Below are positions 25,569 through 35,384 of a DNA stretch of 64,000 nucleotides, in pieces. The stretch covers positions 248,001-312,000 of the forward strand of contig NZ_JAAVVB010000003.1 in assembly GCF_018449775.1 (NCBI RefSeq), given 5' to 3'. Under the pieces are notes generated by a model that did no database searches, was not told the origin of the DNA, and saw only the letters and a program-made list of their open reading frames with translations. How positions within the stretch are numbered: position 1 is the first letter of the stretch; each line of letters starts with the position of its first letter. The DNA is from Mucilaginibacter sp. dw_454. Its GTDB lineage: Bacteria > Bacteroidota > Bacteroidia > Sphingobacteriales > Sphingobacteriaceae. A program made the position numbers and the translations under genes.

Positions 25569-26327
25569 TTGGAAGAAAGAAAGAAAAAGGTAAAAAGTAT
25601 ATTGGTTACTTTACCTAAGCCCGAGAACGATAAAAATCCATATACTGAATTGGCTAAAAAGCTGAACCTGAAAATTGATTTCAGGTCGTTTATTCACGTT
25701 GAGGGTGTACCGGCAAAAGATTTTCGTAAGGATAAAATTAACCTTGCCGATTTTACCGCGGTGATTTTCACCAGCCGTAATTCTGCCGACCATTTTTTCA
25801 GAATATGCGAGGAAATGCGTTTTGAAGTACCGGTAGAAATGAAATATTTCTGCCTTTCTGAAACCATTGCTTTATATCTTCAAAAATATATCCAGTACCG
25901 TAAGCGTAAAATTTTCTTTGGTAAACAAACTGCTTCAGATTTAGCCGAGGTGCTTAAAAAACACTCAAGCGAGAAATTCTTATACCCTTGCTCTGATGTA
26001 GCTGCCGAAGAAACTCAGAAATTCTTATTAGAAAACGGTTACGATTTTACCCCTGCAGTTTTATTCCGCACCGTATGCAGCGACCTGAGTGATCTGGCTG
26101 AAGTATTTTATGACGTTATTGCGTTCTTTAGCCCATCAAGCATACAGTCGTTATACAAAAACTTCCCTGAGTTTAAGCAAAACAACACCCGCATTGCAGC
26201 TTTTGGCGCTACTACACACAAGGCGGTACTTGAAGCCGGCCTGATTTTAGACATCCCGGCACCTACTCCGGCTGCTCCTTCCATGACTATGGCTATTGAA
26301 CAATATTGCAAACAGGTAAATAAATAG
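25569..26327 (+). CDS. hemD: Uroporphyrinogen-III synthase
   Basis: 252 residues, the usual HemD length, two-domain fold with the diagnostic segments AVIFTSRNSADHFFRI (N-domain), KFLYPCSDVAAEETQKFL and VIAFFSPSSIQSL, ending RIAAFGATTHKAVLEAGL. It closes and inverts hydroxymethylbilane into uroporphyrinogen III in the tetrapyrrole pathway. The start must be TTG at 25569: a stop codon lies 12 bp upstream in frame, with no ATG or GTG in between, and the next internal Met would remove about 80 conserved residues. A weak hairpin and T-run follow the stop. Confidence 0.9.
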   Translation: MEERKKKVKSILVTLPKPENDKNPYTELAKKLNLKIDFRSFIHVEGVPAKDFRKDKINLADFTAVIFTSRNSADHFFRICEEMRFEVPVEMKYFCLSETIALYLQKYIQYRKRKIFFGKQTASDLAEVLKKHSSEKFLYPCSDVAAEETQKFLLENGYDFTPAVLFRTVCSDLSDLAEVFYDVIAFFSPSSIQSLYKNFPEFKQNNTRIAAFGATTHKAVLEAGLILDIPAPTPAAPSMTMAIEQYCKQVNK

Positions 26328-26346
26328 TCTAAAAGGCTTTTTTTTT
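26326..26346 (+). terminator. Weak rho-independent terminator after hemD
   Basis: AGTCTAAAAGGCT can pair with one G-U wobble and is followed by nine T. It separates hemD from gldK; the remaining 250 bp up to gldK are AT-rich with no visible gene. Confidence 0.45.
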
Positions 26347-26598
26347 AATCTGATGTGCAACATTTTTCATATTTTGCCGTATAACGCTTAAGTAAAAACT
26401 TACTGTTATAACTAGTTAATTTAAAAACATTTGGTGTTATAACCCATCTTGTTCTATCGTTAATAGATTTGCTTTGCAGTTTAAAAAGTGTTATTTTTAA
26501 TTATAAAAAACATTTTTTACGATTTGATTTGGCAAATTTTATATATTCGGGGGTCATTTTGTGTTTATTGATGGCATGTTTTTTTTGATTTGTAAAAA

Positions 26599-27954
26599 AT
26601 GAAGCAGATATACTTTGTAGTAGCAATTTTAGGTACAATGGCTTTAGGCAGCTGTGGCATTTTTGGCGGCGGTGGTGGTAAAGGCGCAGACAGAGGAGAG
26701 GTGATTGGCGCCAGCAGCAGAACACCCCGTGCCGAAATACCTTACGGTATGGTGTACATCCCCTCGGGCACTTTCTTAATGGGCCAGACAGACCAGGACG
26801 TTACCTTTGCACAAATTGCACAAACCAAACAGGTTACTATCCCGGCCTTTTTTATGGATCAAACAGAAATATCAAACAGTCAGTACAGGCAGTTTGTAAA
26901 CTGGGTTCGCGATTCAATTGCTATCACCAGCTATCTGAACGATCCTAAATACTTTATCGGCGGTAACGGTACCAGAAAAGCCGCCCCTGCTAACGCAAAT
27001 CCAAGCGGTCAAAAATACATTGACTGGAACTACGTAAAAAAATTCCCTATCTGGGGTGCCGGCACCAAAAAAGGCGGTAACGCCAATGCTCAGAAATTAC
27101 AAAGTATGTACTATCAAGGTCTGGATCGTGTGTTCGATCGTAATGAACTTGACGTACGCTTGTTAAAATATAACTATGCATTGCCGCTGTATCGCAGAGC
27201 TGCAGAGCACAGAAATGATAAAAACTTCAAACGTTCTGACGCGATATTCCGCGATACGGTAGCTGTTTACCCGGATACACTGGTTTGGCTGGCAGATTTC
27301 TCATACGCAGCAAATGAGCCAATGGTTGAAGGCTACTTCTCTCACCCATCATTTAAAGATTACCCGGTAGTGGGTGTTAACTGGTTACAGGCCCGTGCCT
27401 TTACCATGTGGCGCACACGCTACAACGAAGCTTATAAAGATTCAAGACACCTGGCACACCGCTCGCCTTACGATTTACCAACCGAAGAGGAGTTTGAATA
27501 TGCGGCACGTGGCGGCAGGATAGGTACGGATTACCCTTGGGGTGGTCCTTACATCCGGAATGCCAAAGGTTGTTTGTTGGCTAACTTTAAACCAGGCCGT
27601 GGTAACTACTCTGATGACGGCGGTACTTATACAGTAAAAGTAAGATCTTATCTACCTAACGATTACGGCTTGTATTGCATGGCCGGTAACGTAGCCGAGT
27701 GGACCTCATCAGCATTTGATCCATCTGCATCAACCTTTGTGAATGATTTAGCTCCAACCTTCAATTACGAGGCTAAAAAGAATGACCCTGAAGTTATGAA
27801 ACGCAAAGTTGTGCGCGGCGGTTCATGGAAAGACGTAGGTTATTTCCTGCAAAACTCAACACGGGCTTATGAGTTTCAGGATAGCGCTAAATCTTATATC
27901 GGTTTCCGTTGCGTAACTCACTTCCAGGGCCGCGACTTGAGAGACAAACGGTAA
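26599..27954 (+). CDS. gldK: GldK, T9SS/gliding lipoprotein
   Basis: 451 residues. The lipoprotein signal has a lipobox ending at Cys20 (MALGSC), followed by a Gly-rich linker. The rest is an FGE-sulfatase/SUMF1-type domain: YGMVYIPSGTFLMG, FFMDQTEISNSQYRQFV, YPVVGVNWLQARAFTMW, DLPTEEEFEYAARGG, AGNVAEWTSSA, VVRGGSWKD and IGFRCV. GldK forms the periplasmic ring under the outer membrane with GldN in the type IX secretion system. It is the first gene of gldKLMN, spaced 47 bp from gldL. An insertion of about 60 residues around LQSMYYQGLDRVFDRNEL is usual for GldK. Confidence 0.96.
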   Translation: MKQIYFVVAILGTMALGSCGIFGGGGGKGADRGEVIGASSRTPRAEIPYGMVYIPSGTFLMGQTDQDVTFAQIAQTKQVTIPAFFMDQTEISNSQYRQFVNWVRDSIAITSYLNDPKYFIGGNGTRKAAPANANPSGQKYIDWNYVKKFPIWGAGTKKGGNANAQKLQSMYYQGLDRVFDRNELDVRLLKYNYALPLYRRAAEHRNDKNFKRSDAIFRDTVAVYPDTLVWLADFSYAANEPMVEGYFSHPSFKDYPVVGVNWLQARAFTMWRTRYNEAYKDSRHLAHRSPYDLPTEEEFEYAARGGRIGTDYPWGGPYIRNAKGCLLANFKPGRGNYSDDGGTYTVKVRSYLPNDYGLYCMAGNVAEWTSSAFDPSASTFVNDLAPTFNYEAKKNDPEVMKRKVVRGGSWKDVGYFLQNSTRAYEFQDSAKSYIGFRCVTHFQGRDLRDKR

Positions 27955-28001
27955 TTTGAAAAACTAATCAAAAACTAAGAGAATATTTTATAACACATTT
28001 T

Positions 28002-28805
28002 ATGGCAGGGAAAAAACAACCATGGGGTATTAATAACGTTGTATCCTGGGGTGCAACCGTAGTTATTGTAGGTTTATTGTTTAAGATACAGCATTTACCT
28101 TTTGGCGGCTTATTTATTTCAATAGGTCTGGGTGCAGAAGCGATATTGTTTTTTATACTGGGCTTCCAGAGAGAAGACGTTGAAATTGACTGGACAAGAG
28201 CTTATCCGGAATTGGCTCATGATTATAAAGGCGAATTGCCGCAATCATCACAAAAAGCTGTTGGCGGTGGTAACTTCTCGCAAACTGCAGCTTTAGACAA
28301 AATGATGGCCGATGCTAAAATTGGTCCTGAATTAATTGGTAGCCTTGCCGATGGTTTAAGAACCTTTGGCGATAAAGTTAATGCTATATCAAAGGTTACT
28401 GATGCCGGTGAGGCCACTATAAATTTCACCAATAAAGTGAAACAGGCAACTGAAAGCTATGATAATCTGTCTGCATCTTTCGAAAAAGCATCTGGTAATT
28501 TGTTAGAGTTGGCTAATACCAACGTCGACTCAAAAGCATATCATGATCAGGTAAACAGCTTAGCTAAAAATTTATCAGCATTAAACGCTGTTTACGAATT
28601 AGAACTGCAAGACTCAAGCGCGCATTTAAAAGCAATGAACAAGTTTTATCAAAACCTGTCATTAACTATGGGCAACTTTACAGAGTCTATCGAAGATTCA
28701 AAACAGTTTAAAGAAGAGGTTGGTAAGTTGGCTAAAAACTTATCGTCATTAAATTCAATTTATGGCAATATGCTAACCGCGATGAATGCACCGCGCCAAG
28801 CTTAA
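28002..28805 (+). CDS. gldL: GldL, T9SS inner-membrane motor subunit
   Basis: 267 residues. Two N-terminal transmembrane helices (VVSWGATVVIVGLLFKI and GLFISIGLGAEAILFFILGF) contain the family's membrane Glu (GLGAEA), which is thought to take part in proton-driven rotation. The long cytoplasmic tail is helical and coiled-coil-like, with two similar segments (SLAKNLSALNAVYELEL and KLAKNLSSLNSIYGNML). GldL pentamers surround the GldM dimer and power secretion and gliding. The start MAGKKQPWGINNVVSWGA is typical of the family. The gldM start follows 51 bp after its stop. Confidence 0.96.
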   Translation: MAGKKQPWGINNVVSWGATVVIVGLLFKIQHLPFGGLFISIGLGAEAILFFILGFQREDVEIDWTRAYPELAHDYKGELPQSSQKAVGGGNFSQTAALDKMMADAKIGPELIGSLADGLRTFGDKVNAISKVTDAGEATINFTNKVKQATESYDNLSASFEKASGNLLELANTNVDSKAYHDQVNSLAKNLSALNAVYELELQDSSAHLKAMNKFYQNLSLTMGNFTESIEDSKQFKEEVGKLAKNLSSLNSIYGNMLTAMNAPRQA

Positions 28806-28856
28806 TTTTGGTGAATAAACAGGATTTTGATACTAACAAAGAAAGATATATAACAA

Positions 28857-30395
28857 ATGGCTGGAGGTAAACAAACCCCAAGGCAGCGGATGATGGGTAT
28901 TTTATACCTGGTATTGCTTGGCCTTATCGCCCTTGATGTACCCGATAGCTTGCTTGATGCATTTAAAAACATCAGCGATAGCTTGTCGGCATCAAAAACA
29001 AATGTGCAAAAAGGTATTGATAACACCTTTGAGGCATTTGAAAAAACTAAGCTGAAGGAACAGCCGGAGAGAGCGAAGCCTATTTATGATAGAGCAGAGA
29101 GAGCAAAAAAGCTGGCCGATAATCTGAATACGTATGTAGACTCATTGAAAAAAATGCTGGTTGACGCCAGCGGTGGTTTTGATGATGCAACACAGGATTA
29201 CAAAGGACGCGAAAACCTGGACGTATCTGTTGATTTGATGGTTAATCGCAAAAGAAATGCTTACGATCTGCATAAAAAAATTGATGCTACCCGTGATGAG
29301 TTAATAGGGTTATTGAGCCCTAAAGACCGCGAAGGCGTTAAATTACCGCTAGAGGCTGCCGCACCGCCGCACAGAACTGGTTTTGAAAATAAAACCTGGG
29401 AACAGGCAACTTTTGGTGAAGGCATGCCGATGGGCGCGGTAATGACATCATTAACCAAAATACAATCGGACACTAAAAATGCCGAAAATGAAGTGGTTAA
29501 AAAGATATTAGGAGAAGTTGATGTGGCTGTTGTTAATCTGGATCAATTTTCGGCGGTGGCAGTGGCGCCAACCAGCTATGTACTAGTTGGCCAGCCTTAT
29601 ACTGCTGAAGTATTCTTAACTGCGTCTGACTCTAAATCATCACCTGATATTAGTGTTGAGGGATCAAGATTACCTACAGAGGCCGGACGTGGTAAATATA
29701 ACGGCAGCACCGGCAGTGAAGGTGTACATACCTGGATAGGTACTATATCCGTTAAACAGAATGACGGTACCATGAAGACTTACAAAACCGAGCCGCAAAC
29801 TTATACTGTTGCAAGGCCATCGGCAGTTGTATCGCCGGATAAAATGAATGTGTTATACATAGGTGTGCCCAACCCGGTATCGGTATCGGCGCCAGGTATT
29901 GCCAAGAAAGATTTAAAAGTAAGCATGAGCGGTGGTACTATTACCCCGTCAGGCAATGGATATATTGCTACCGTCACTGCGCAGGGAACTGCTACCGTAA
30001 ATGTATCGGGCGAAGTGTCAAAAGGAAAAGTAATGGCTTTAGGCTCAACTTTATTCCGTGTAAAACGTATACCAGACCCTAAGGCAGAGTTTGCCGGTAA
30101 ATCTGGCGGAACAACAAGCTCGGCTAATATTAAATCGCAGGACGCAATATTTGCCCGCTTAGAGAATTTTGAATTTGATGCAAAGTTTAGTGTTACACGT
30201 TTTACTTTGTTAGTGATAAAACCACGCCAGGATCCATTGAGCTTTACCGGAACCGGCAACCAGTTAACCAGCGCTATGCACTCTGCAATGAACAGTGTAT
30301 CGCCGGGATCTACTGTGGTATTTAAAGACATTGTTGCTGTTGGCCCTGACGGTACCCAACGTGGCTTAGATAATATTGTATTGTTTGCAAATTAG
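28857..30395 (+). CDS. gldM: GldM, T9SS motor/periplasmic shaft subunit
   Basis: 512 residues. The N-terminus MAGGKQTPRQRMMGILYLVLLGLIALDV contains the single transmembrane helix that inserts into the GldL ring. The remaining residues make the elongated periplasmic shaft of four domains: a helical domain up to about residue 220, then beta-rich domains (DQFSAVAVAPTSYVLVGQPY, VSPDKMNVLYIGVPNPVSV, and a C-terminal RFTLLVIKPRQDPLSFTG). Length matches GldM/PorM. It connects motor energy to the GldK/GldN ring. Six bases separate it from gldN. Confidence 0.96.
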   Translation: MAGGKQTPRQRMMGILYLVLLGLIALDVPDSLLDAFKNISDSLSASKTNVQKGIDNTFEAFEKTKLKEQPERAKPIYDRAERAKKLADNLNTYVDSLKKMLVDASGGFDDATQDYKGRENLDVSVDLMVNRKRNAYDLHKKIDATRDELIGLLSPKDREGVKLPLEAAAPPHRTGFENKTWEQATFGEGMPMGAVMTSLTKIQSDTKNAENEVVKKILGEVDVAVVNLDQFSAVAVAPTSYVLVGQPYTAEVFLTASDSKSSPDISVEGSRLPTEAGRGKYNGSTGSEGVHTWIGTISVKQNDGTMKTYKTEPQTYTVARPSAVVSPDKMNVLYIGVPNPVSVSAPGIAKKDLKVSMSGGTITPSGNGYIATVTAQGTATVNVSGEVSKGKVMALGSTLFRVKRIPDPKAEFAGKSGGTTSSANIKSQDAIFARLENFEFDAKFSVTRFTLLVIKPRQDPLSFTGTGNQLTSAMHSAMNSVSPGSTVVFKDIVAVGPDGTQRGLDNIVLFAN

Positions 30396-30401
30396 AAGCA
30401 T

Positions 30402-31394
30402 ATGAAAAGTAGATTTTTGATTGTGGTACTCTGTTTAGCTTGCGTGGCATCATTTGCGCAAACTAAAAAAAGAAAGGCTCCGGCCAGGAAACCGGCAGCT
30501 ACCAAACGTGCAACAACGGCAGGTAACAATGCGGCTAATAAACAAACCTCAGTGGTTGATACTACTAAGAAACCAACAGATGCGCCTATTACTGCAGACG
30601 CTACACCGGCTAAACCGTTTGACAGACCGTTGGATGGCTATTACAAAAAGACCAATATTCAAAACAATCGTGTAACGCCGTATGCTAACGTTCGTGAGGC
30701 GGACGCGGTGTTTGCAAAACGTGTTTGGGAAGAAATTGATTTGCGCGAAAAAGTAAACGCTTACCTAGGCTCGCCAAAAGCAAGATTAATTGATGTATTG
30801 ATGGATGCCGTAGCTGCAGGCGAATTGACTGCTTACGACCCGATCCCTACAAAAGACGACCCTAACGGCGATGGTTTTGCTGTGCCGTTGACCCCTGCAA
30901 AGGCAAAAGCAAAAATGGCTGACAGTGCTTTAGTAAATATTATTAATGCTAACGGCGAAAAAACCGGTTCAAAAATGGTAGCTGGTGATTTTCAACCTGA
31001 CAGTATCATTAAATATCGTATTAAAGAAGACTGGATCTTTGACAAGCAGCGTTCTGTATGGGAGCCACGCATCATAGGCATTGCACCAATGATCAAGCAA
31101 AAAGTGGATGGTGCTAACCTGGCGTTAGATTATCAGCCGGCCTTTTGGATCTATTTCCCGGCTGCACGCCAGGTATTGGTTACACACGAAGCCTTTAACA
31201 GAAACAATGATGCTACAGATCTGAGTTTTGATGACGTTTTCTTGAAACGCTTATTTCACGGTTATGTGGTTAAGATATCTAACGATAAAGACGAGCGTAT
31301 CAAAGATTACGCACAAGGTATAGACAGGCTTTATGAATCTGAGCGAATTAAGAAACAGCTCATGGATTGGGAGCTTAATTTATGGCAGTACTAA
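30402..31394 (+). CDS. gldN: GldN, T9SS periplasmic ring protein
   Basis: 330 residues with a signal peptide (MKSRFLIVVLCLACVASFAQ), then a low-complexity Lys/Ala/Thr-rich linker of about 65 residues and the conserved GldN domain from about YYKKTNIQNNRVTPYANVRE to the C-terminal WELNLWQY. Typical blocks include KRVWEEIDLREKVN, KYRIKEDWIFDKQRSVWEPRI and YFPAARQVLVTHEAFNRNND. It assembles with GldK in the periplasmic ring of the type IX secretion system. A strong terminator directly downstream closes the operon. Confidence 0.96.
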   Translation: MKSRFLIVVLCLACVASFAQTKKRKAPARKPAATKRATTAGNNAANKQTSVVDTTKKPTDAPITADATPAKPFDRPLDGYYKKTNIQNNRVTPYANVREADAVFAKRVWEEIDLREKVNAYLGSPKARLIDVLMDAVAAGELTAYDPIPTKDDPNGDGFAVPLTPAKAKAKMADSALVNIINANGEKTGSKMVAGDFQPDSIIKYRIKEDWIFDKQRSVWEPRIIGIAPMIKQKVDGANLALDYQPAFWIYFPAARQVLVTHEAFNRNNDATDLSFDDVFLKRLFHGYVVKISNDKDERIKDYAQGIDRLYESERIKKQLMDWELNLWQY

Positions 31395-31420
31395 CCAGCT
31401 ATTACAACATAAATTTATTG

Positions 31421-31448
31421 GCCCTTGCAGATCTGCAAGGGCTTTTTT
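31421..31448 (+). terminator. Terminator of the gldKLMN operon
   Basis: A 9-bp perfect stem (GCCCTTGCA/TGCAAGGGC) with a GATC loop is followed by six T, 26 bp after the gldN stop. Confidence 0.95.
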
Positions 31449-31581
31449 GTTGAATTAAAATCTCGATGAGGGTTTATAAAATAAGCATCGACAACTATCG
31501 ATGAAACGTATGTGTCCCTTTCATTAACTTTTCATACTAAATTATTATCTTCGCTGCCCGTAACTGGACTGATTGAAGTTT

Positions 31582-32325
31582 ATGAAATTATTAGAAGGAA
31601 AAACCGCGTTAATAACCGGAGCGTCAAAAGGAATTGGACGCAAGATTGCTGAAAAATTCGCCGAGCACGGCGCTAATGTGGCTTTTACTTATTTGTCATC
31701 TGTAGAAAAAGGAGAAGCCCTTGAGCAAGAACTGAAAAGTTTTGGTACCCAGATAAAAGGTTACCGCAGCGATGCCTCTAAGTTTGACCAGGCAGATAAA
31801 CTAATTAATGATATCATAACTGATTTCGGAACCCTGCACATTGTAGTGAACAATGCCGGTATTACCAAAGACGGCCTGTTAATGCGCATGACCGAAGAGC
31901 AATGGGACGATGTGCTGGAAGTTAACCTGAAATCGGTATTTAACATTACCAAAGCGGCATCAAAGATCATGATGAAAAACCGTGATGGTGTATTCATCAA
32001 CATGAGTTCTGTGGTTGGTGTTGATGGTAACGCTGGTCAATCTAACTACGCTGCTTCAAAAGCCGGCATTATTGGTTTCTCAAAATCAATAGCTAAAGAG
32101 CTGGGTTCGCGTAATATCCGTACCAATGTGATAGCGCCGGGCTTTATCCGCACCGAGATGACCGAGGTTTTAGATCCTAAAGTAGTTGAAGGCTGGGCGG
32201 CAACAATCCCGCTTAAACGGGCCGGCGACACCGAGGATGTAGCTAACGCTTGCGTTTTCTTAGCATCTGATATGGCTACCTACATTACCGGCCAGGTTAT
32301 CCCGGTTGATGGTGGGATGCTTTAA
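31582..32325 (+). CDS. fabG: 3-oxoacyl-ACP reductase (FabG-type SDR)
   Basis: 247 residues from ATG 31582; a TTG three codons upstream adds nothing. Short-chain dehydrogenase with GASKGIG for NADPH binding (residues 13-19), NNAG (90-93), and the catalytic N115, S143, Y156 and K160 (SNYAASKAG). The C-terminal block AFLASDMATYITGQVIPVDGGM is typical FabG. It reduces 3-oxoacyl-ACP in fatty-acid elongation. The gene stands alone, with a hairpin terminator downstream. Members of this SDR group can work on other substrates, but similarity to FabG is strong over the full length. Confidence 0.9.
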   Translation: MKLLEGKTALITGASKGIGRKIAEKFAEHGANVAFTYLSSVEKGEALEQELKSFGTQIKGYRSDASKFDQADKLINDIITDFGTLHIVVNNAGITKDGLLMRMTEEQWDDVLEVNLKSVFNITKAASKIMMKNRDGVFINMSSVVGVDGNAGQSNYAASKAGIIGFSKSIAKELGSRNIRTNVIAPGFIRTEMTEVLDPKVVEGWAATIPLKRAGDTEDVANACVFLASDMATYITGQVIPVDGGML

Positions 32326-32435
32326 GATTTCGGAAGTCGGAATTTTGATTTCGGATTTTAATAAATAATAAAAGATAATGGCCTGTAATGCTGAGACACT
32401 CGAAGCATGAGCTCAGGCCTTTGCAAATCATATTA

Positions 32436-32473
32436 AAAACAGCATATTTGATATACAGATATGCTGTTTTTTT
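32436..32473 (+). terminator. Terminator touching the next start codon
   Basis: AAAACAGCATAT and ATATGCTGTTTT pair across an 11-nt loop, followed by T. The T-run ends directly before the ATG of the lipoprotein gene at 32474, so that gene needs either read-through or another start. Confidence 0.75.
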
Positions 32474-33028
32474 ATGCCTAAACTTTTACTATTTGTTGGA
32501 TTGCTGTTGATGTTTGGATGTCACGATCCTGAAAAGGAATATTCAATGCCGAATAAGAAGGATATTAATGAGGTTGTGAAAGCAGTGATTACCCAAGGCA
32601 AAATATTTCGTGATACATTGCCTTTGTCGATTGATCTGTATCGTAGAGGTGGGCCGCGTAAAGATTTTTTTGCTTTCGAAATAGATTGGCTTTTAAATAA
32701 TAAGAAGCCTTTTCATTTTCAACGTGCTGACTCGGCTTATTTCATTTATCAAATTCATCATTTACATCACCTCCTGATAGACACGACGGGGCTTTCAAAA
32801 ATAAAATTTACCAGCGCCAAGCAGATAGGCGACAAAAAATGGGATGAACGGCAGCATTTTTTCAACAACGCTATCATGATACCGGTCTTTTCGTTAGATC
32901 AAAAACAAGCTTACATATTGATGGACAGTTATTATAATATTATGGCTGGCGAGGGATATTCGTTTACGCTTAGGAAGGTAAACGGTAAATGGTATATAGT
33001 GCATGAAGAACTTGCATGGCAAAGCTAA
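32474..33028 (+). CDS. Lipoprotein of unknown function
   Basis: 184 residues. A short lipoprotein signal (MPKLLLFVGLLLMFGC) with lipobox Cys16 places it in the inner or outer membrane facing the periplasm. The mature part is mixed alpha/beta with SFTLRKVNGKWYIVHEELAWQ at the end, reminiscent of small NTF2-like or DUF4440-like folds, but I cannot assign a family. No operon partner; it follows the terminator of fabG and precedes a large membrane protein by 91 bp. Confidence 0.6.
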   Translation: MPKLLLFVGLLLMFGCHDPEKEYSMPNKKDINEVVKAVITQGKIFRDTLPLSIDLYRRGGPRKDFFAFEIDWLLNNKKPFHFQRADSAYFIYQIHHLHHLLIDTTGLSKIKFTSAKQIGDKKWDERQHFFNNAIMIPVFSLDQKQAYILMDSYYNIMAGEGYSFTLRKVNGKWYIVHEELAWQS

Positions 33029-33119
33029 CTCACCAACATTATTACACCAAACATTCACATTATTTTCGCATTTTGCACAATAACGTAAAGCGTATTACGT
33101 ACAACGTTTAACATCTAAA

Positions 33120-35207
33120 ATGCTGCTATTTTCTATTACATGGGGGGCTGTTTCGGGCTGGTGGGTTATACCTTGCCTGCTGTTGGGCTTGCTGTATGCC
33201 TGGATCATGTACCGGCAACCACTAAACCTGTCGGATAAATTCAGATACCTGCTGTCGGCATTTAGAACCCTGGCGGTTTTTATCATTTCTTTGCTGTTGG
33301 TGTCGCCATTAGTTAAATCCACTAATTATCAGCCCCAAAAGCCCTTGATTTTGGTGGCGCAGGATAATTCGCAATCGGTCAATACCTTTCATTCTAAAGA
33401 CTTTGATGCCGGTAAATTTGTTGATGAGCTTGGTAAGCTAAAACAACAACTGGGCGACGGCTACGATGTGCAGGAATTTAATTTCGGGCATGATTTAAAT
33501 AGCGGTTTGTCAAAGACTTTTAGTGCTAAACAAACTAATATATCGGCCACCTTGCGCCAGTTGAATGACCGCTTTGTGAATCAGAATATCGGCGCACTAA
33601 TATTAGCCACCGATGGCTCATACAACCAGGGGGCCGATCCACAGTATGAGGCCCGTAACTTTAAAACCAGTATTTACACCGTAGCCCTTGGCGATACCGT
33701 TGCCAAACGCGATTTGCTGATAGGCAATGTTAACTATAACAAAACCGCCTTTTTAGGTAATGATTTTGAGATAGAGGTATTGGCACAGGCTTACCAAAGC
33801 AAAGGCGAAACTATGCACCTGTCCGTTACCGAAGATGGACGGCAGGTAAACACGCAGATCATCCCGGTGGACAACGACGCCTTTAAAAAAAATCTAACCA
33901 TAAAACTGAATGCCGATAAAAAAGGCGTCCATAAATTTAACATTAGCATCACCCCGGTTAAAAACGAGCTGTCTACCCAAAATAACATTGAAACTATTTA
34001 TGTTGAGGTGCTCGACTCGAAAGAAAAGATCTTATTGCTCTATGACGCCGCCCATCCAGACATCAGCGTTATTAAAGAGGCTATTGAGGCCCATAAAAAC
34101 TATGAGTTGAAGACAAGTTTAACTTCGGATCTCGGATCGCTTAAATTAAGCGATTATAGCCTCATTATGCTGCATCAGCCTATGGCGGGTACTTTTGGTG
34201 CCTTAAAGGATATTATTGCCAAAGGCAAAACGCCGCTCTGGTATTTCCTGGGCGATCAGGCCGATCTCCAGGGCTTTAACAAAGTGCAAAAATTGACCAA
34301 CATCAGCGCTACCCGCATGGATATGCAGGAAGTATTTGCTCAACCAGCATCTGAGTTCAGCTCATTTGTATTAAGGGACTCGACTGTACAAAAGCTAACT
34401 AAAATGCCGCCACTGTTGGCCGCTTTTGGTACTTATACTTCTTCAGTACCCAACGGGGTACTATTCAAACAACGAATAGGTGCGGTAACTACCAGTTATC
34501 CGTTATTATTATTTGGCGACGAAAACGGCCGCCGTATCAGTATTTTAACCGGCGAAGGACTATGGCATTGGCAACTGGCCGAGTACCAGCAATATGGCAA
34601 TCACCATGCTATGGAAGAGCTGTTTAGCCAAAGCGTGCAGTACCTTACGGCCAACGCTAACAGGCAGCGCTTTAGGGCCTATCCCTCTAAAAACATTTTT
34701 GACGAAGGCGAGAACGTGCTCTTCAACGCCGAGTTATACAACGATGCACTCGAACTGGTTAACACGCCCGATGTAAAAATCGAGCTTAAAAATACCGAGG
34801 GTAAAAACTACAGCTTCCTGGCTACCCGAACGGGCCAGAGCTACCAGTTAGATGCCGGAGTTTTACCGGTTGGCGAATACACGTATACCGCGTCTACCAA
34901 ATTGGGCGATCGCCTGTTTAATGCTAACGGGCAACTAACCGTCAAGCCGCTTAACCTGGAGATTAGACAAAGTGCCGCCAACCATCAGCTATTAAGAGCT
35001 ATAGCTACCCAAAGTGGTGGTAAAATACTTTATCCTGCTCAACTGAACCAACTAGCCGATCTGATCCGTAAGAATGAGAACATCAAAACCCTGGTGTATG
35101 AGGATCGCCACTACAGTGACATGATCGACGTGAAATGGATCTTTGTACTGATTGTAGCTTTACTGGGTGTAGAGTGGTTTTTAAGGAAGCGTGAAGGAGA
35201 GGTGTAA
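33120..35207 (+). CDS. Large membrane protein with VWA-like domain
   Basis: 695 residues. Two transmembrane helices at the N-terminus (residues about 1-30 and 38-62) and one at the C-terminus (WIFVLIVALLGVEWFL) frame a large, probably periplasmic region. Residues about 75-195 resemble a von Willebrand A domain: ILVAQDNSQSVNTF with DxSxS, and ALILATDGSYNQG. The middle (residues 300-470) resembles a class I glutamine amidotransferase-like fold of unknown activity. Such proteins belong to a Bacteroidota-specific group without a demonstrated role. Single-gene unit. Confidence 0.7.
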   Translation: MLLFSITWGAVSGWWVIPCLLLGLLYAWIMYRQPLNLSDKFRYLLSAFRTLAVFIISLLLVSPLVKSTNYQPQKPLILVAQDNSQSVNTFHSKDFDAGKFVDELGKLKQQLGDGYDVQEFNFGHDLNSGLSKTFSAKQTNISATLRQLNDRFVNQNIGALILATDGSYNQGADPQYEARNFKTSIYTVALGDTVAKRDLLIGNVNYNKTAFLGNDFEIEVLAQAYQSKGETMHLSVTEDGRQVNTQIIPVDNDAFKKNLTIKLNADKKGVHKFNISITPVKNELSTQNNIETIYVEVLDSKEKILLLYDAAHPDISVIKEAIEAHKNYELKTSLTSDLGSLKLSDYSLIMLHQPMAGTFGALKDIIAKGKTPLWYFLGDQADLQGFNKVQKLTNISATRMDMQEVFAQPASEFSSFVLRDSTVQKLTKMPPLLAAFGTYTSSVPNGVLFKQRIGAVTTSYPLLLFGDENGRRISILTGEGLWHWQLAEYQQYGNHHAMEELFSQSVQYLTANANRQRFRAYPSKNIFDEGENVLFNAELYNDALELVNTPDVKIELKNTEGKNYSFLATRTGQSYQLDAGVLPVGEYTYTASTKLGDRLFNANGQLTVKPLNLEIRQSAANHQLLRAIATQSGGKILYPAQLNQLADLIRKNENIKTLVYEDRHYSDMIDVKWIFVLIVALLGVEWFLRKREGEV

Positions 35208-35218
35208 AAAAATGGCTT

Positions 35219-35287
35219 GTCACCTTGAGCCTGTCGAAGGGTGAGCATAGGCCTTCGCCCGTTATACTTCGACAGGCTCAGCATAAC
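35219..35287. repeat. Inverted repeat CTTGAGCCTGTCGAAGG...CTTCGACAGGCTCAG
   Basis: A hairpin-forming intergenic repeat with arms TTGAGCCTGTCGAAG and CTTCGACAGGCTCAG, located directly after the VWA-like membrane protein gene. Confidence 0.8.
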
Positions 35288-35384
35288 AGCGCACTTGTAT
35301 TAAACCACCAAAATATTTAACTTTAATTTATTAGATAATTACCCAAACATTTCTATTTTTGTAGCGATAAAAAACACAAGTATT

